Source of the DNA: Gilvimarinus gilvus
GTDB lineage: Bacteria; Pseudomonadota; Gammaproteobacteria; Pseudomonadales; Cellvibrionaceae
Direction of reading: 5' to 3'
Length of the DNA stretch: 64,000 nucleotides
Assembly (NCBI RefSeq): GCF_030518155.1
Contig: NZ_JAULRU010000836.1
Coordinates: forward strand, 1 to 64,000
Below, piece by piece: positions 18,053 through 30,924 of this stretch. Every line of letters begins with the position of its first letter. Within the stretch, counting starts at the first letter, position 1. The translations under genes were made by a program, and so were the position numbers. The notes beneath the pieces were generated by a model. It saw only the letters and a list, made by a program, of their open reading frames with translations. It ran no database searches and was not told where the DNA came from.

Positions 18053-18071
18053 GCAAGCCTAGAGTTGCGGA

Positions 18072-18100
18072 TAATAAAAAGCGGACCAAAGTCCGCTTCA
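18072..18100 (-). terminator. Terminator of trxB
   Basis: An 8-bp perfect stem (18079-18086 with 18091-18098) and a 4-nt loop, followed on the minus strand by a T-rich run, 27 bp after the trxB stop and just upstream of aat. It implies that aat has its own promoter or is read through. Confidence 0.8.
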
Positions 18101-18126
18101 ATTGTATCGCATGCTTGATTGACGCG

Positions 18127-19391
<1,265 letters not shown>

Positions 19392-21731
19392 TTGACTAAA
19401 AGCAGCGCCAAACAGGTAAAAAATGATGCAAGCACCGGGAACGCGTTTGCCGCACGTATATTGCGTGAAGGGGCTCTGATTGGGTTGGCGAGCGCCTGTG
19501 TGCTCATTTTAATCATTTTGCTGACCTATGACTCGGGCGATCCGGGATGGTCGCGGACCGGAGAAAACCTGCACGTCAAAAATGCAGGAGGGCCCGCGGG
19601 CGCTTGGTTTGCCGATGTCTGTTTTGCGCTGTTTGGCTATCTCTCCTTCCTCTTCCCCCTGATGTTGGGCTATCGCGCCTGGCTTATTTTTCGTGACCGT
19701 GCGCATCCTGCCGAGTTCGATCCGGTTTTGGTGGGATTGCGCGCCGTTGGTCTACTTCTCGTTATGGTGGCAGGTACCGGCCTTGCGGTACTGCGCATAG
19801 GCGGGCGGGAATCGGCGTTGCCTTTTTCTGACGGTGGCTATCTTGGGCTTTCCGTGGCGGACGCTGTTGCGGGCGCTTTCAGTCATACCGGTGGCACGCT
19901 GTTGCTGTTTGCGGTGTTCTTTTTCGGCTTAACGATTTTTACTGATTTGTCCTGGCTGGGGCTTATGGACCGGATTGGGCAGTGGGTGCTTCACGGCTGT
20001 CGGCTTACGACTGAAAAGTGGTCGCACTGGCGTCAACACCGGGTTGAGCAGCGTGAAGCGGATAAGCAACAACGCGAGCGTAAAGTAGCCATTGAAACAC
20101 GCAAAAAAGAAGAAGCTAAACGTGTTCCGCCTAAAATCACCGAACCTGTGCGCAAGCCGGCTCCGGCCAAACGAGCGCCGCCAGCGAAACAAGCCTCTCT
20201 ATTTGACAAAAGTGAAGGGCCGGTCGGCGAATTGCCGGCTATTAACTTGCTCGATCCAGCCGACAAGCACAGCGACAAAGCCTTTTCCAAGGAGTCCCTT
20301 GAGGCAATGTCCAAGTTACTGGAGCTTAAGCTCAAAGATTTTGGTATTGAGATTGAGGTGACCTCGGTGCAGCCGGGCCCAGTAGTAACGCGGTTTGAAA
20401 TTAAGCCGGCGCCGGGGGTAAAGGCTAGCCGTATTACCAACCTGGCAAAAGATTTGGCCCGTTCGCTTGCGGTGATCAGTGTTCGGGTGGTGGAGGTTAT
20501 TCCCGGCAAGTCAGTCATGGGTATCGAAATTCCCAATGAGCACCGCGAAATCGTACGCTTAAGTGAGGTGTTGGCCTCTGAGAGTTACGATCGCTCCCGG
20601 TCTCCTCTGACGATGGCATTAGGGCACGATATTGCCGGTGAGCCGGTGATTGCAGATCTCGCCAAAATGCCGCACTTGCTGGTAGCTGGTACCACGGGCT
20701 CGGGGAAATCGGTAGGGGTTAACGTCATGCTCCTGTCGTTACTGTATAAGTCGACACCGAAAGATGTTCGTTTAATATTGGTTGACCCAAAGATGCTGGA
20801 GCTTTCGGTATACGAAGGCATCCCCCATTTGTTGACCCCCGTTATTACCGACATGAATGATGCCGCCAATGGGCTGCGCTGGTGCGTGGGCGAAATGGAG
20901 CGGCGCTACAAATTAATGGCCGCGATGGGTGTGCGAAATTTGGCGGGCTTTAACCGCAAGGTAACCGAGGCGGAAAAAGCCGGTGCGCCAATTGCTGATC
21001 CGCTGTTTGTACCCGATGAACACTTCGAAGCGGGTAGTGCTGACGCAACAGCGCCAAACCTTGAAACTCTGCCCGCGATCGTTGTCGTTATCGATGAGTT
21101 TGCCGATATGATGATGATTGTCGGTAAAAAAGTGGAACAATTAATCGCCCGCATTGCCCAAAAGGCGAGGGCTGCTGGTATTCATTTGATTCTTGCCACT
21201 CAGCGTCCATCGGTGGATGTTATTACCGGTTTAATTAAGGCGAATGTACCGACGCGTATGGCGTTCCAGGTATCGAGCAAAATTGACTCGCGTACCATTC
21301 TCGATCAGGGCGGCGCAGAGCAGTTATTAGGGCACGGTGACATGCTGTATTTGCCACCGGGTACAAGCGTACCCGAGCGGGTTCACGGAGCGTTTGTGGA
21401 CGATCACGAAGTGCACAATGTCGTGTCCGACTGGAAAAAGCGCGGCGAGCCAGATTATTTAGAAGATGTGGTAGACGATAGTACCAACAGTATCCCCGTC
21501 CCCGGCTTGCCGGGCGGCGATGAAAATAGCAACGATGAGGCTGATGCGCTCTACGATGAAGCCGTGGCGTTCGTAATAGATTCTCGCAAGGCTTCGATTT
21601 CTTCGGTGCAGCGCAAGTTGCGAATCGGTTACAACCGCGCCGCCCGGCTCATTGAAACTATGGAGGCGGCAGGGGTCATTTCTGAGGCCGGTCACAATGG
21701 CAGTCGTGAAGTGTTGGCGCCAAAAGCTTAG
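19392..21731 (+). CDS. ftsK: DNA translocase FtsK
   Basis: Couples chromosome dimer resolution to septation. 779 residues. The N-terminal part has four or so membrane helices within about 25-205. A short, charged linker (about 205-300) replaces the very long linker of E. coli. The alpha/beta RecA-type motor has Walker A GTTGSGKS and Walker [12 protein letters not shown]. The C-terminal gamma winged helix (about 710-770, [15 protein letters not shown]) reads KOPS sites and contacts XerD. The start codon is TTG at 19392, as no in-frame ATG exists nearby. lolA follows after 8 bp. Confidence 0.97.
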   Translation: MTKSSAKQVKNDASTGNAFAARILREGALIGLASACVLILIILLTYDSGDPGWSRTGENLHVKNAGGPAGAWFADVCFALFGYLSFLFPLMLGYRAWLIFRDRAHPAEFDPVLVGLRAVGLLLVMVAGTGLAVLRIGGRESALPFSDGGYLGLSVADAVAGAFSHTGGTLLLFAVFFFGLTIFTDLSWLGLMDRIGQWVLHGCRLTTEKWSHWRQHRVEQREADKQQRERKVAIETRKKEEAKRVPPKITEPVRKPAPAKRAPPAKQASLFDKSEGPVGELPAINLLDPADKHSDKAFSKESLEAMSKLLELKLKDFGIEIEVTSVQPGPVVTRFEIKPAPGVKASRITNLAKDLARSLAVISVRVVEVIPGKSVMGIEIPNEHREIVRLSEVLASESYDRSRSPLTMALGHDIAGEPVIADLAKMPHLLVAGTTGSGKSVGVNVMLLSLLYKSTPKDVRLILVDPKMLELSVYEGIPHLLTPVITDMNDAANGLRWCVGEMERRYKLMAAMGVRNLAGFNRKVTEAEKAGAPIADPLFVPDEHFEAGSADATAPNLETLPAIVVVIDEFADMMMIVGKKVEQLIARIAQKARAAGIHLILATQRPSVDVITGLIKANVPTRMAFQVSSKIDSRTILDQGGAEQLLGHGDMLYLPPGTSVPERVHGAFVDDHEVHNVVSDWKKRGEPDYLEDVVDDSTNSIPVPGLPGGDENSNDEADALYDEAVAFVIDSRKASISSVQRKLRIGYNRAARLIETMEAAGVISEAGHNGSREVLAPKA

Positions 21732-21739
21732 GAGCATTA

Positions 21740-22354
21740 ATGATAATTTTAAAGAGTGTTGGAGCTGTGGTTTTCGGTGTGTTGCTGCTAAGTTCTGCGC
21801 AAGCACAAACCGCAGCGCAGGAGTTGGTTGATAAGTTGGCAGATTTGACCAGTCTGACCGGTAACTTTGAACAAACTCTGATTGATGAAGCCGGCGAGGT
21901 AATCGAAAGTAGCTCTGGCCAATTTGTGCTGCAAAAGCCAGGGCGGTTTTACTGGTTGACGACACGACCTTACGAGCAGCAGCTTGTTTCCAACGGCGAA
22001 ACGATTTGGCTCTATGATCCGGATTTGTTTCAGGTAACTGTTCGCCAGGTGACCGCTGATTTAGAAAAGTCGCCTGCCTTGTTGTTGAGTGCGGATGCTG
22101 ACCAGCTGTCCACCAACTATGACGTTGCTGCAGCGCAAGACGACGGTTTTACTCTTACACCTCGACAACCGCAGGCCTTGTTTGATTCTCTGTATCTTGG
22201 CTTTGCAGGCGGCCAAATTCAAACGGTTCGTCTTAATGATGCGTTAGGGCAGGCTACCGTAATCGCCTTCACCGACACGCAAGCCAATGTGCCTGTGGAC
22301 GAGTCGCGCTTTCATTTTGTCGTGCCTGACGATGTTGACGTATTGATCGACTGA
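21740..22354 (+). CDS. lolA: Outer-membrane lipoprotein carrier protein LolA
   Basis: A periplasmic chaperone that takes lipoproteins from LolCDE and passes them to LolB. 204 residues with a signal peptide (about 1-22, ending AQA). The [20 protein letters not shown] and [17 protein letters not shown] segments are family hallmarks, forming the open beta-barrel that holds the acyl chains. It is 8 bp downstream of ftsK and 1 bp upstream of rarA, in the same order as E. coli. Confidence 0.96.
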   Translation: MIILKSVGAVVFGVLLLSSAQAQTAAQELVDKLADLTSLTGNFEQTLIDEAGEVIESSSGQFVLQKPGRFYWLTTRPYEQQLVSNGETIWLYDPDLFQVTVRQVTADLEKSPALLLSADADQLSTNYDVAAAQDDGFTLTPRQPQALFDSLYLGFAGGQIQTVRLNDALGQATVIAFTDTQANVPVDESRFHFVVPDDVDVLID

Positions 22355-22355
22355 C

Positions 22356-23696
22356 ATGGCTGATTTGTTTGCTCAAGAAGGGCCGTTGCCACCATTGGCT
22401 GCCCGTATGCGGCCGCGTTCTCTCGACCAATATATTGGTCAGGAGCATATACTTGGGCCGGGTAAACCGCTGCGTGAGGCGGTCGATAAAGGCCAGCTGC
22501 ACTCGATGATTTTGTGGGGGCCGCCGGGAGTTGGTAAAACATCACTGGCTCGTCTGTTTGCCGAACGTGCAGATGCCCGTTTTGAGAGCATTTCAGCGGT
22601 TTTAGCTGGCGTAAAAGATATCCGCCAGGCGGTGCATATGGCGCAGCAAGAGCGACAGATGCGCGGCCGCCCCACCATTCTTTTTGTCGATGAGGTTCAC
22701 CGTTTTAATAAATCACAGCAGGATGCCTTTCTGCCTTTTGTGGAAGATGGCACCTTTATTTTTATTGGTGCAACGACGGAAAACCCCTCATTTGAGCTCA
22801 ACAACGCCTTACTTTCGCGCTGCCGGGTGTATGTGTTGCGCTCATTGGGTGAGGACAGTATTCAGGCTGTTCTGCAACAGGCGTTAGTTGATGACAAAGG
22901 CCTCGGAGGGGAATACAGCCTCAGTGAAGAGACATTACAGAGGCTGGCGGTAGCGGCCGACGGTGATGCGCGCCGCGCCTTGAACCTATTGCAGGTCGCG
23001 GCAGATTTAGCCGTAGATGCCGAGGGTGTGAAGCGTATCGATAGTGGGGTATTGGCGGAAGTGCTCGGTGGCGATGTGCGCCGTTTCGATAAAGGCGGCG
23101 ATCTTTTCTACGAGCAGATATCGGCCATGCATAAATCTGTGCGAGGCTCCTCTCCCGATGGCGCCCTGTATTGGATGGCGCGTATGCTCGATGGCGGTTG
23201 CGACGCACTGTACATCGCCAGAAGAGTTGTGAGGATGGCCAGTGAGGACATTGGCAATGCCGATCCGCGCGGATTGTCCCTCGCGCTGGCGGCATGGGAC
23301 ACCCAGGAGCGCCTCGGCAGCCCGGAGGGTGAGCTGGCCATAGCGCAGGCGATTACCTACCTCGCCTGCGCCCCTAAAAGTAACGCTGTGTATAATGGCT
23401 TTAAGCAGGCAATGGCTGATGTGCGCGCAGACCCAGCCTACGATGTTCCTATGCACCTGCGCAATGCGCCTACAGCAATGATGAAAGACATGGACTTCGG
23501 TGCCGAATACCGCTATGCCCATGATGAGCCCGAAGCTTATGCGGCCGGTGAAGTTTACCTACCCGAAGAAATAGCATCGAGGCGCTATTACCAGCCCACA
23601 GGCCGCGGTTTAGAGCGAAAAATTGGTGATAAGCTTCAACACCTGCAGACGTTGGATCTGGCCAGCCGGCAGAGGCGCTATTCAAGCGAGGAATGA
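22356..23696 (+). CDS. rarA: Replication-associated recombination protein A (RarA/MgsA)
   Basis: An AAA+ ATPase related to the clamp loader and to RuvB, acting at stalled forks and SSB-coated DNA. 446 residues; N-terminal [11 protein letters not shown] box, Walker A GPPGVGKT, Walker [16 protein letters not shown], and sensor [11 protein letters not shown]. The C-terminal tetramerisation domain ends with the typical [17 protein letters not shown]. It starts one base after the lolA stop, and its stop overlaps or abuts crcB. Confidence 0.97.
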   Translation: MADLFAQEGPLPPLAARMRPRSLDQYIGQEHILGPGKPLREAVDKGQLHSMILWGPPGVGKTSLARLFAERADARFESISAVLAGVKDIRQAVHMAQQERQMRGRPTILFVDEVHRFNKSQQDAFLPFVEDGTFIFIGATTENPSFELNNALLSRCRVYVLRSLGEDSIQAVLQQALVDDKGLGGEYSLSEETLQRLAVAADGDARRALNLLQVAADLAVDAEGVKRIDSGVLAEVLGGDVRRFDKGGDLFYEQISAMHKSVRGSSPDGALYWMARMLDGGCDALYIARRVVRMASEDIGNADPRGLSLALAAWDTQERLGSPEGELAIAQAITYLACAPKSNAVYNGFKQAMADVRADPAYDVPMHLRNAPTAMMKDMDFGAEYRYAHDEPEAYAAGEVYLPEEIASRRYYQPTGRGLERKIGDKLQHLQTLDLASRQRRYSSEE

Positions 23697-23698
23697 AC

Positions 23699-24076
23699 AT
23701 GCAGTGGCTGTTTATAGCCTGTGGCGGCGCTCTGGGAGCTATGCTGCGTTTTTTTATTACCGCTCAGCTCTATCCGGTTACCGGTAACAAGTTTCCCTTG
23801 GGAACCCTTGTAGTTAACTTATTGGGGTGTGCGCTGGTGGCTTTTTGTTACGTGTTTATTGTTGAAAAGGCCATGATTTCGCCGCATTGGCGGCATTTAT
23901 TGATAGGCGGTTTTTTAGGCGCCTTGACGACTTTTTCGACGTTTTCGCTCGATGCCTTGCTGCTTTGGCAAAATGGGCTTCATTCGGTCGCTCTAATTTA
24001 TGTTCTGGCCAATGTCTTCGGTTGCCTGTTGGTGGTGGCCGGGTCGTGGTATTTGGCCAACTTTATGTTATCTTAA
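23699..24076 (+). CDS. crcB: Fluoride efflux channel CrcB/Fluc
   Basis: A small dual-topology fluoride channel with four membrane helices, about 125 residues. Conserved motifs are GGALGAMLRF at the N terminus, GTLVVNLLGC in helix 2 and GGFLGALTTFSTFS around the Na+/F- pore. Two ATGs compete. 23693 overlaps the rarA stop as ATGA, but 23699 has GAGGA at the right distance and gives the family's usual N terminus, so it is preferred. There is no room for a fluoride riboswitch; expression follows rarA. Confidence 0.95.
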   Translation: MQWLFIACGGALGAMLRFFITAQLYPVTGNKFPLGTLVVNLLGCALVAFCYVFIVEKAMISPHWRHLLIGGFLGALTTFSTFSLDALLLWQNGLHSVALIYVLANVFGCLLVVAGSWYLANFMLS

Positions 24077-24106
24077 CCGCCCTTAAAATCACCATCCAAC
24101 CGTTAA

Positions 24107-25399
<1,293 letters not shown>

Positions 25400-25415
25400 T
25401 TAACAAGGTATCACC

Positions 25416-26816
25416 GTGGATTATTTCCCCTTCTTTATGCGTTTGCGAGGCCAGCGGGTGTTGCTGGTCGGTGGAGGGGATATCGCTACGCGTAAAGCGC
25501 GTTTACTGGCCAAGGCGGGCGCCAAATTGCATGTGGTCAGCCTTGCAATAGAGTCGGAGTTAGAAGCGTTAGTTGCGCGTACCGAAGGCTCTCTAAGGCT
25601 GGGCGAGTTCGTCGACACTGATCTCGACGGGGTCGTGCTGGCCGTCGCCGCGACGGACGATGCCGGCGTTAACCAGCGTATATCCGAGCAAGCTCAGGCG
25701 CGCCACTTACCGGTAAATGTGGTGGATAGCCCAGAGTTGTGTACCGTCATTACCCCAGCCATTGTAGATCGCTCTCCCTTGGTCATTGCCATTTCCAGCG
25801 GCGGTGAAGCCCCCGTTCTGGCGCGTCGAGTGCGCAGCAAGCTGGAACAAATGCTGCCAGCCAGTTATGGCCGTCTGGCCGGTTTGGCGAGCCGATTCAG
25901 GCAGGCGGTAAAGGATAAGTTTGGCGATGGTGATCAACGTCGCCGCTTTTGGGAAAAGGTATTAGAAGGGCCGATCGCGGAGCAAGTTTACGCCGGCAAT
26001 GAGGCCGAAGCCGAATCGATGTTGGCAAACGAACTCGCCTCAGAAACCGGTCAGACCGGCGGCGAGGTCTATTTAGTGGGTGGTGGGCCGGGAGATCCCG
26101 AGCTGCTGACACTCAAAGCCCTGCGTTTAATGCAGCAAGCTGAAGTGGTCCTCTATGATCGTTTAGTCTCTTCTGAAGTAATGGAGCTGGTGCGCCGTGA
26201 CGCGGATCGAATCTATGTGGGAAAACGGCGCAGTGAGCACAGCCTACCGCAACCCGAAATAAATCAATTGCTGCTGAATCTGGCTAAGCAGGGCAAGCGT
26301 GTCCTGCGCCTCAAGGGAGGAGATCCGTTTATCTTTGGGCGTGGTGGTGAAGAAATTGAGCTGCTTGCCGCCAATGGTATACCGTTTCAGGTTGTGCCGG
26401 GCATTACCGCCGCGTCAGGTTGTGCGGCCTACGCCGGTATTCCACTCACCCATCGCGATCACGCTCAATCCGTCCGCTTTATAACCGGTCATTTAAAGAA
26501 CAATGACCCCAACCTAAGTTGGCCTGAGCTCGCGATGCCTGGTCAGACGTTGGTGTTTTATATGGGCCTGATGGGGCTGGAGGAAATCGCCCAAATGCTG
26601 CTAAAAAATGGGCGTTCGCCGCTCACACCGGTCGCGTTGATAGAGAAGGGAACAACTCGTGAACAGCGTGTCATAGTGGGAAATTTGCAGACGATTACGG
26701 CAAAAGTCGAAGAGTTTGCCGCGAAAGGGCCAACCCTGATTATAGTGGGTGAGGTGGTGTCACTGCGCGGACATCTGGATTGGTTTGGCGATAGAGACCG
26801 CCAAAATGTGAATTAG
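25416..26816 (+). CDS. cysG: Siroheme synthase CysG (trifunctional)
   Basis: Makes siroheme for sulfite/nitrite reductase from uroporphyrinogen III. The N-terminal precorrin-2 dehydrogenase/ferrochelatase part has [16 protein letters not shown] (about 17-32). The C-terminal SUMT methyltransferase (from about 215) has [18 protein letters not shown] and the [17 protein letters not shown] motif. 466 residues, the full fused form. The start is GTG 25416, giving MDYFPFF, the typical N terminus. It lies next to serS, as in several Pseudomonas-related genomes. Confidence 0.97.
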   Translation: MDYFPFFMRLRGQRVLLVGGGDIATRKARLLAKAGAKLHVVSLAIESELEALVARTEGSLRLGEFVDTDLDGVVLAVAATDDAGVNQRISEQAQARHLPVNVVDSPELCTVITPAIVDRSPLVIAISSGGEAPVLARRVRSKLEQMLPASYGRLAGLASRFRQAVKDKFGDGDQRRRFWEKVLEGPIAEQVYAGNEAEAESMLANELASETGQTGGEVYLVGGGPGDPELLTLKALRLMQQAEVVLYDRLVSSEVMELVRRDADRIYVGKRRSEHSLPQPEINQLLLNLAKQGKRVLRLKGGDPFIFGRGGEEIELLAANGIPFQVVPGITAASGCAAYAGIPLTHRDHAQSVRFITGHLKNNDPNLSWPELAMPGQTLVFYMGLMGLEEIAQMLLKNGRSPLTPVALIEKGTTREQRVIVGNLQTITAKVEEFAAKGPTLIIVGEVVSLRGHLDWFGDRDRQNVN

Positions 26817-26902
26817 GCGAGATTTCGCGCTAAAATTTGTACAGTTTTGCAGCAGGTTGGCCGATAGCCATTGCACACAATCACCAAGGATTCAGTGCCA
26901 GC

Positions 26903-27139
26903 ATGGTTTATTTAGGACCCATTACACGTCTTTCGCCAGTGAGCAAGCCGAAGCCTGCCACGGGCTATGAGCCAGATAAGGATCTGGTGATAGACAAGCG
27001 TTTGCCTGAGCATGTGTCTCCCAAGTTGGAGCGGCGTCGTAGCGATCGCCGCAAAAACGCGAAAAATGCCGTGCTAGATTCTCGCAGTGGTCGCGACCGC
27101 CGTCGTAATAAGCGCTCCAGCATCGACCTCGAAGTCTAG
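26903..27139 (+). CDS. Small, highly basic conserved-looking hypothetical protein
   Basis: 78 residues with no signal peptide or membrane helix. The C-terminal half carries two Arg-rich clusters, ERRRSDRRKN and SRSGRDRRRNKR, after a Pro-rich N-terminal part (LGPITRLSPVSKPKP). The D-R-R repeats suggest RNA or acidic-surface binding, but no function is known to me. The start at 26903 has only a distant AAGGA (13 bp). The frame also opens upstream at 26837. It lies between cysG and gor. Gene status is moderately supported by its biased composition and tidy fit in the gap. Confidence 0.55.
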   Translation: MVYLGPITRLSPVSKPKPATGYEPDKDLVIDKRLPEHVSPKLERRRSDRRKNAKNAVLDSRSGRDRRRNKRSSIDLEV

Positions 27140-27211
27140 TAACGCGCCTACCTGGCTGCTCGCGCCTCTTAATCAGAATCGCAATTTTAACTATTGTCTG
27201 GAATATACTCT

Positions 27212-28567
27212 ATGGAAACATATGACTTGCTGGTGGTGGGAGCCGGCTCTGGTGGTGTTCGCGCAAGTCGTGTCGCGGCCAGCCTGGGGGCGAAAGTTGC
27301 AGTCGTTGAAGAGCGTGCGTTGGGTGGTACGTGTGTCAATGTCGGCTGTATTCCCAAGAAATTATTTGTCTATGCCAGTCAGTTTCGCGAACAGTTTGAG
27401 CGAGGGCGCTCTTATGGTTGGCAGGCGGACAATATTCGCTTTGACTGGTCCGTTTTACGCGATAACACACAGCGGGAAATACAGCGCTTAAATGGCGTGT
27501 ATGGGCGAGTGCTAGAGAATGCGGGCGTGACCCTGTTGCAAGGTCATGCGCAACTGTTAGGCAATGGTCGCGTACGGGTGAATGACAGGGAATACACGGC
27601 CGGGCGGATTATATTGGCGGTCGGTGGTTGGCCGTTTGTACCGGACGTACCCGGCCGCGAATACGCAATTACATCTAACGAAATCTTCAGCTTACCGGAG
27701 CTACCTGCCTCGGCGGTGGTTGTGGGCGGTGGTTATATCGCCTGCGAATTCGCCAGTTTTCTCAATGGGATGGGGGTAGAAACCCATCTGGTTTATCGCG
27801 GCGAGCTGATATTACGCGGCTTCGATACAGACATTAGGCAGATGATGCTCGAGCAGATGAAAGGCAAGGGTGTCCACTTGCACCTGGAATCTGATGTTAC
27901 CGAAATCAAGTCTGAGGGGGCAAACCTTGCGGTGACTCTTAATGCTACTAAGTTACTGAGCAGTGAAGCGGTCATTTATGCCACGGGGCGCAAGCCGCTG
28001 CTCGACGACTTGGGCATTGAAAATACGTCTATTGAGCTTGACGGTAACGGGGCTATCTCGGTTGATCAGAATTATTTAACCGCAGAGCCCAATCTCTACG
28101 CCATTGGCGATGTCATTGGGCGAATGGAGCTAACCCCGGTGGCTTTGGCTGAGGGTATGGATTTAGCGCATCGCCTCTTCGGTGAAACTAATGGTGGCCC
28201 CGGGCCGGTTGATTATCCATTGGTCCCTACGGCGGTGTTTACGCAGCCGAATATTGCCACGGTGGGCCTAACGGAGCTGGACGCAAAGAATACTGGCGTA
28301 AACTATGATGTTTATCGTGCCAGTTTTACCCCCTTACCGTTGTCATTGACTACAAGTACTGAGAAGGTCATGGTAAAAGTAATCGTGGATAAGTCCAGTG
28401 ACAAGGTCATCGGGTGCCACATGGTTGGGGCGGATGCCGGAGAGGTTATTCAAGGCTTAGCCGTCGCCATGTCAGCGGGGGTGACTAAAGCGGATTTTGA
28501 CCGAACCATTGGGATTCACCCAACCGTGGCAGAAGAGTTTGTGACTTTACGTGAACCTGTGTCATAG
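27212..28567 (+). CDS. gor: Glutathione-disulfide reductase
   Basis: An NADPH-dependent FAD flavoenzyme keeping glutathione reduced. 451 residues; FAD-binding GAGSGGVRASR (10-20), redox disulfide C41-VNVG-C46, NAD(P) domain VVVGGGYIACEFA, and C-terminal catalytic IHPTVAEEF. The lack of an N-terminal extension and the K-K after CIP fit Gor rather than dihydrolipoamide or mercuric reductase. The start ATG 27212 is preferred over TTG 27194. No terminator is seen downstream. Confidence 0.93.
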   Translation: METYDLLVVGAGSGGVRASRVAASLGAKVAVVEERALGGTCVNVGCIPKKLFVYASQFREQFERGRSYGWQADNIRFDWSVLRDNTQREIQRLNGVYGRVLENAGVTLLQGHAQLLGNGRVRVNDREYTAGRIILAVGGWPFVPDVPGREYAITSNEIFSLPELPASAVVVGGGYIACEFASFLNGMGVETHLVYRGELILRGFDTDIRQMMLEQMKGKGVHLHLESDVTEIKSEGANLAVTLNATKLLSSEAVIYATGRKPLLDDLGIENTSIELDGNGAISVDQNYLTAEPNLYAIGDVIGRMELTPVALAEGMDLAHRLFGETNGGPGPVDYPLVPTAVFTQPNIATVGLTELDAKNTGVNYDVYRASFTPLPLSLTTSTEKVMVKVIVDKSSDKVIGCHMVGADAGEVIQGLAVAMSAGVTKADFDRTIGIHPTVAEEFVTLREPVS

Positions 28568-28690
28568 TTTGTAAGCTTTTAATGTGTATTCTATTGGGCA
28601 CGAAGTTTAAAATCTGCACATTGCATTACGTGTCAGCGCAAGTCTTAGATTAATGATGTGAACATTTGAAAAAGAGAAAGGAGATCACTT

Positions 28691-29137
28691 ATGGCTATTC
28701 GCTTAAATAAACCTCTAGCAATAATCGCAGCAACAGCGCTCACCTTTGGAGCTCTGCAGGCTGAAGCTCGCGATGATGCTCTGATGTTGCCTATTCAGGA
28801 TGTTATGACTGAGTATGAAGATAGGCTCAACAGCGATGTTAAAATGTACTTTGGTGAACAGTCTTACCCAGAGCCGGGTAAAAAAATGGGCACCTTCGTC
28901 AGCAACAAAAAAACCAATGCGTTTAACAAGACTGATGAAGAAGCGTGTAAGTGGGTAATGTTGTCGGCATTGTTGTCTCTGCAGGAGCGTGCTGTACGTG
29001 AAGGTGGTAATGCCGTGGTTGATATTGTTAGCTACTACGATAAAAACACAATGAGTAGCGAAACAGAATATGAGTGTCATGCCGGCGCCATTATGGCCGG
29101 TGTTGCACTGCAGGGCCGCGTTGTCACGATGGACTGA
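28691..29137 (+). CDS. Small secreted protein, RcsF/YbjQ-like appearance, unknown function
   Basis: 148 residues with a clear signal peptide (1-26, ending AEA). The mature part has two cysteines (C86 in EEACKW, C129 in YECHAG) that could form a disulfide, and the GGNAVVDIVSYYDKN and AGAIMAGVALQGRVV segments. Similar proteins are common in gammaproteobacteria and have, as I recall, sometimes been labelled excinuclease subunits by error. The alternating strand/helix pattern and Gly-Asn-Ala-Val motif recall RcsF/YbjQ-type domains (inference). AAAGGAG before the ATG is a strong ribosome site. It is monocistronic with a terminator. Confidence 0.85.
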   Translation: MAIRLNKPLAIIAATALTFGALQAEARDDALMLPIQDVMTEYEDRLNSDVKMYFGEQSYPEPGKKMGTFVSNKKTNAFNKTDEEACKWVMLSALLSLQERAVREGGNAVVDIVSYYDKNTMSSETEYECHAGAIMAGVALQGRVVTMD

Positions 29138-29169
29138 ACTTTCTAACGCTGTAAAAGTGAGTTCAGTTT

Positions 29170-29199
29170 AAAGGCGCTCTTGCATAGAGCGCCTTTTTT
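29170..29199 (+). terminator. Terminator of the small secreted protein gene
   Basis: An 8-bp perfect stem (29172-29179 with 29187-29194), a 7-nt loop and a run of six or more T, 33 bp after the stop. Confidence 0.9.
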
Positions 29200-29203
29200 G
29201 TTT

Positions 29204-29644
29204 CTGTGCATATTTTTGGCTAATCACAATATGTTTAAATTAGGCAAATGCATACTTCTAGTGCGCTCCAAAAATAATGCACTACCACATTTGGGCATCG
29301 CTGGTGCAAATCTCGTGCGTTAGAGTGATGCGTTTTCTCTAAAAGATTCGCAATATCGTGCATCCCCGCAAATCGACCTTCCGCTAAGGTTTGCTCTTTG
29401 ATCTCCTTTGTTTGATTTCCTTGGAATCTATAACGCTTTGAATATATTGAATAAAAAAATATCTTCAGGGTGTGATTAGACGACTGGCATAGGCTTTGCT
29501 CTAACCCTACTGCCGATGTGAGCCGGTTAAAACAACACAATCAACACGCACAGAAAAGGCTCACGAAATAAGTCCAGAGGCCTGAAGACAAAAAAGTGCG
29601 GCGGGAAGAAAACAAAACCTAAACAACGAGCTAGGAGAGAAACA
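29204..29644. other. Intergenic region upstream of the porin (440 bp)
   Basis: No credible gene; a 101-codon minus-strand frame at 29235-29540 lacks coding character. The region holds GCAC/GGTGC half-palindromes around 29275-29330 that could be regulator sites, and the sigma-54-like promoter described separately. Confidence 0.4.
29485..29500 (+). promoter_or_regulatory. Candidate sigma-54 (RpoN) promoter for the porin
   Basis: TGGCATAGGCTTTGCT matches the -24/-12 consensus TGGCAC-N5-TTGCW at all but one position, with the essential GG and GC exactly 10 nt apart (29486-29487 and 29498-29499). A transcript would start near 29511 and give a 134-nt leader before the porin ATG. Found by eye; chance matches occur. 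Confidence 0.4.
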
Positions 29645-30841
29645 ATGAAAAAGCAATTGGTTTTGGCCTTGGGGGCCGCCGGTTTGGTGGGAGCGGTTTC
29701 AGCGCAAGCGCAAGAGGCTGCCAGCATTAAAGATGCGTTGGTTGATGGCGATATTAAACTTAATCTGCGCCTGCGTTACGAAGACGTGAGTTGGGATGGT
29801 TTGGAAGATTCTGATGCGTTGACGCTACGTACGCGCTTGTCTTTCACCTCACAAGAGTACAAAGGTTTTGGTTTAACCTTAGAGATGGACGATGTGAAGG
29901 AAGTGGGTGATGTTGACTATCGCACCGCGCCTAACGATCCGAATAACCCAGGTACAGCCGTCATTCCTGACCCTGAAGGTACCGAGGTGAATCAGGCCTA
30001 TTTGTCTTACAGTGGTCTGGGGAAAACAACGTTTAAGTATGGGCGCCAACGTATTTTACTGGATAACCAGCGTTTCGTGGGGGGCGTGGGATGGCGTCAA
30101 AACGAGCAAACTTACGATGCCTTCTCGGTAACCAACAAGGCAATAGAGGACGGTACTTTCTTCTATGCTTATGTCACCAACGTCAATCGTATTTTTGGTG
30201 AGCAAAATCCTATTGGTGACCACAAGCATGAGTCACACTTGGTGAACTTTAACTATGCCGGGTGGGGCGCGGGCAAACTATCGGCCTATGCCTACTTGCT
30301 AGACAACCAAACAGCGGCGGCATTATCCAGCGATACCATGGGTGCGCGTTGGGTAGGTAAAGCGGGTGATATGTTTTCCTACACATTGGAGTACGCAACT
30401 CAGACCGAGGCGGGTGATAACCCTACATCGTACGATGCGGATTATATGCTAGGTGAGGCGGCATTCAAATTCGGTGGGGTTAGTTTAACGGGGGGTTACG
30501 AGCTGCTAGGGTCTGACGACGGTGTTGCAGCGTTTAGTACTCCGTTGGCGACTTTGCATAAGTTCCAGGGCTGGACGGACCGCTTTTTAAGTACGCCAGC
30601 GGCGGGCGTTGAGGATATTTACGTAGGAGCTTCTGGTGCTTTCGGTGGCGTAAAACTTTCTGCCACTTATCATGAGCTGGCGTCCGATTACGGCAGCACT
30701 GATTATGGTCAGGAACTCGATGTGTCCGCCGCTAAAAAGTTTGGCCCGGTGCTTGTTCTGGTTAAATATGCAGATTACCAAGCAGATGATTACGGTTCAG
30801 ACACTCAAAAATTTTGGTTGATGCTTAATGCTACCTTCTAG
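29645..30841 (+). CDS. Outer-membrane porin, alginate-export (AlgE-like) type
   Basis: 398 residues with a signal peptide (1-22, SAQA) and a beta-barrel of alternating amphipathic strands ending in aromatic Phe (LMLNATF), the signal for Bam-mediated insertion. The early LNLRLRYEDVSWDGLEDSDALTLRTRLSF and the KYGRQRILLDNQRFVGGVGWRQNEQTYD segment are typical of the alginate-export/OprD-like porin group in Cellvibrionales and Alteromonadales. The substrate is unknown; it may be a general or sugar-related channel. GGAGAG lies 6 bases before the ATG. It is monocistronic with a terminator and a possible sigma-54 promoter. Confidence 0.88.
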   Translation: MKKQLVLALGAAGLVGAVSAQAQEAASIKDALVDGDIKLNLRLRYEDVSWDGLEDSDALTLRTRLSFTSQEYKGFGLTLEMDDVKEVGDVDYRTAPNDPNNPGTAVIPDPEGTEVNQAYLSYSGLGKTTFKYGRQRILLDNQRFVGGVGWRQNEQTYDAFSVTNKAIEDGTFFYAYVTNVNRIFGEQNPIGDHKHESHLVNFNYAGWGAGKLSAYAYLLDNQTAAALSSDTMGARWVGKAGDMFSYTLEYATQTEAGDNPTSYDADYMLGEAAFKFGGVSLTGGYELLGSDDGVAAFSTPLATLHKFQGWTDRFLSTPAAGVEDIYVGASGAFGGVKLSATYHELASDYGSTDYGQELDVSAAKKFGPVLVLVKYADYQADDYGSDTQKFWLMLNATF

Positions 30842-30890
30842 AGTGTAGCGAAGCTAAGGAGCCTGATTAAGTAAGTCTCCAGTCGTCTCT

Positions 30891-30924
30891 GCGCCACCAC
30901 TCGTACTGAGTTGGTGGCGCTTTT
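30891..30924 (+). terminator. Terminator of the porin gene
   Basis: A 9-bp perfect stem (30891-30899 with 30912-30920) and a 12-nt loop, followed by four T, 50 bp after the stop. Confidence 0.75.

Noticed and set aside
23697-23698. Fluoride riboswitch ahead of crcB
   Set aside because: crcB begins at the rarA stop, leaving no space for an aptamer.
29235-29540. 101-codon minus-strand frame upstream of the porin
   Set aside because: No ribosome site, and it overlaps likely promoter elements.
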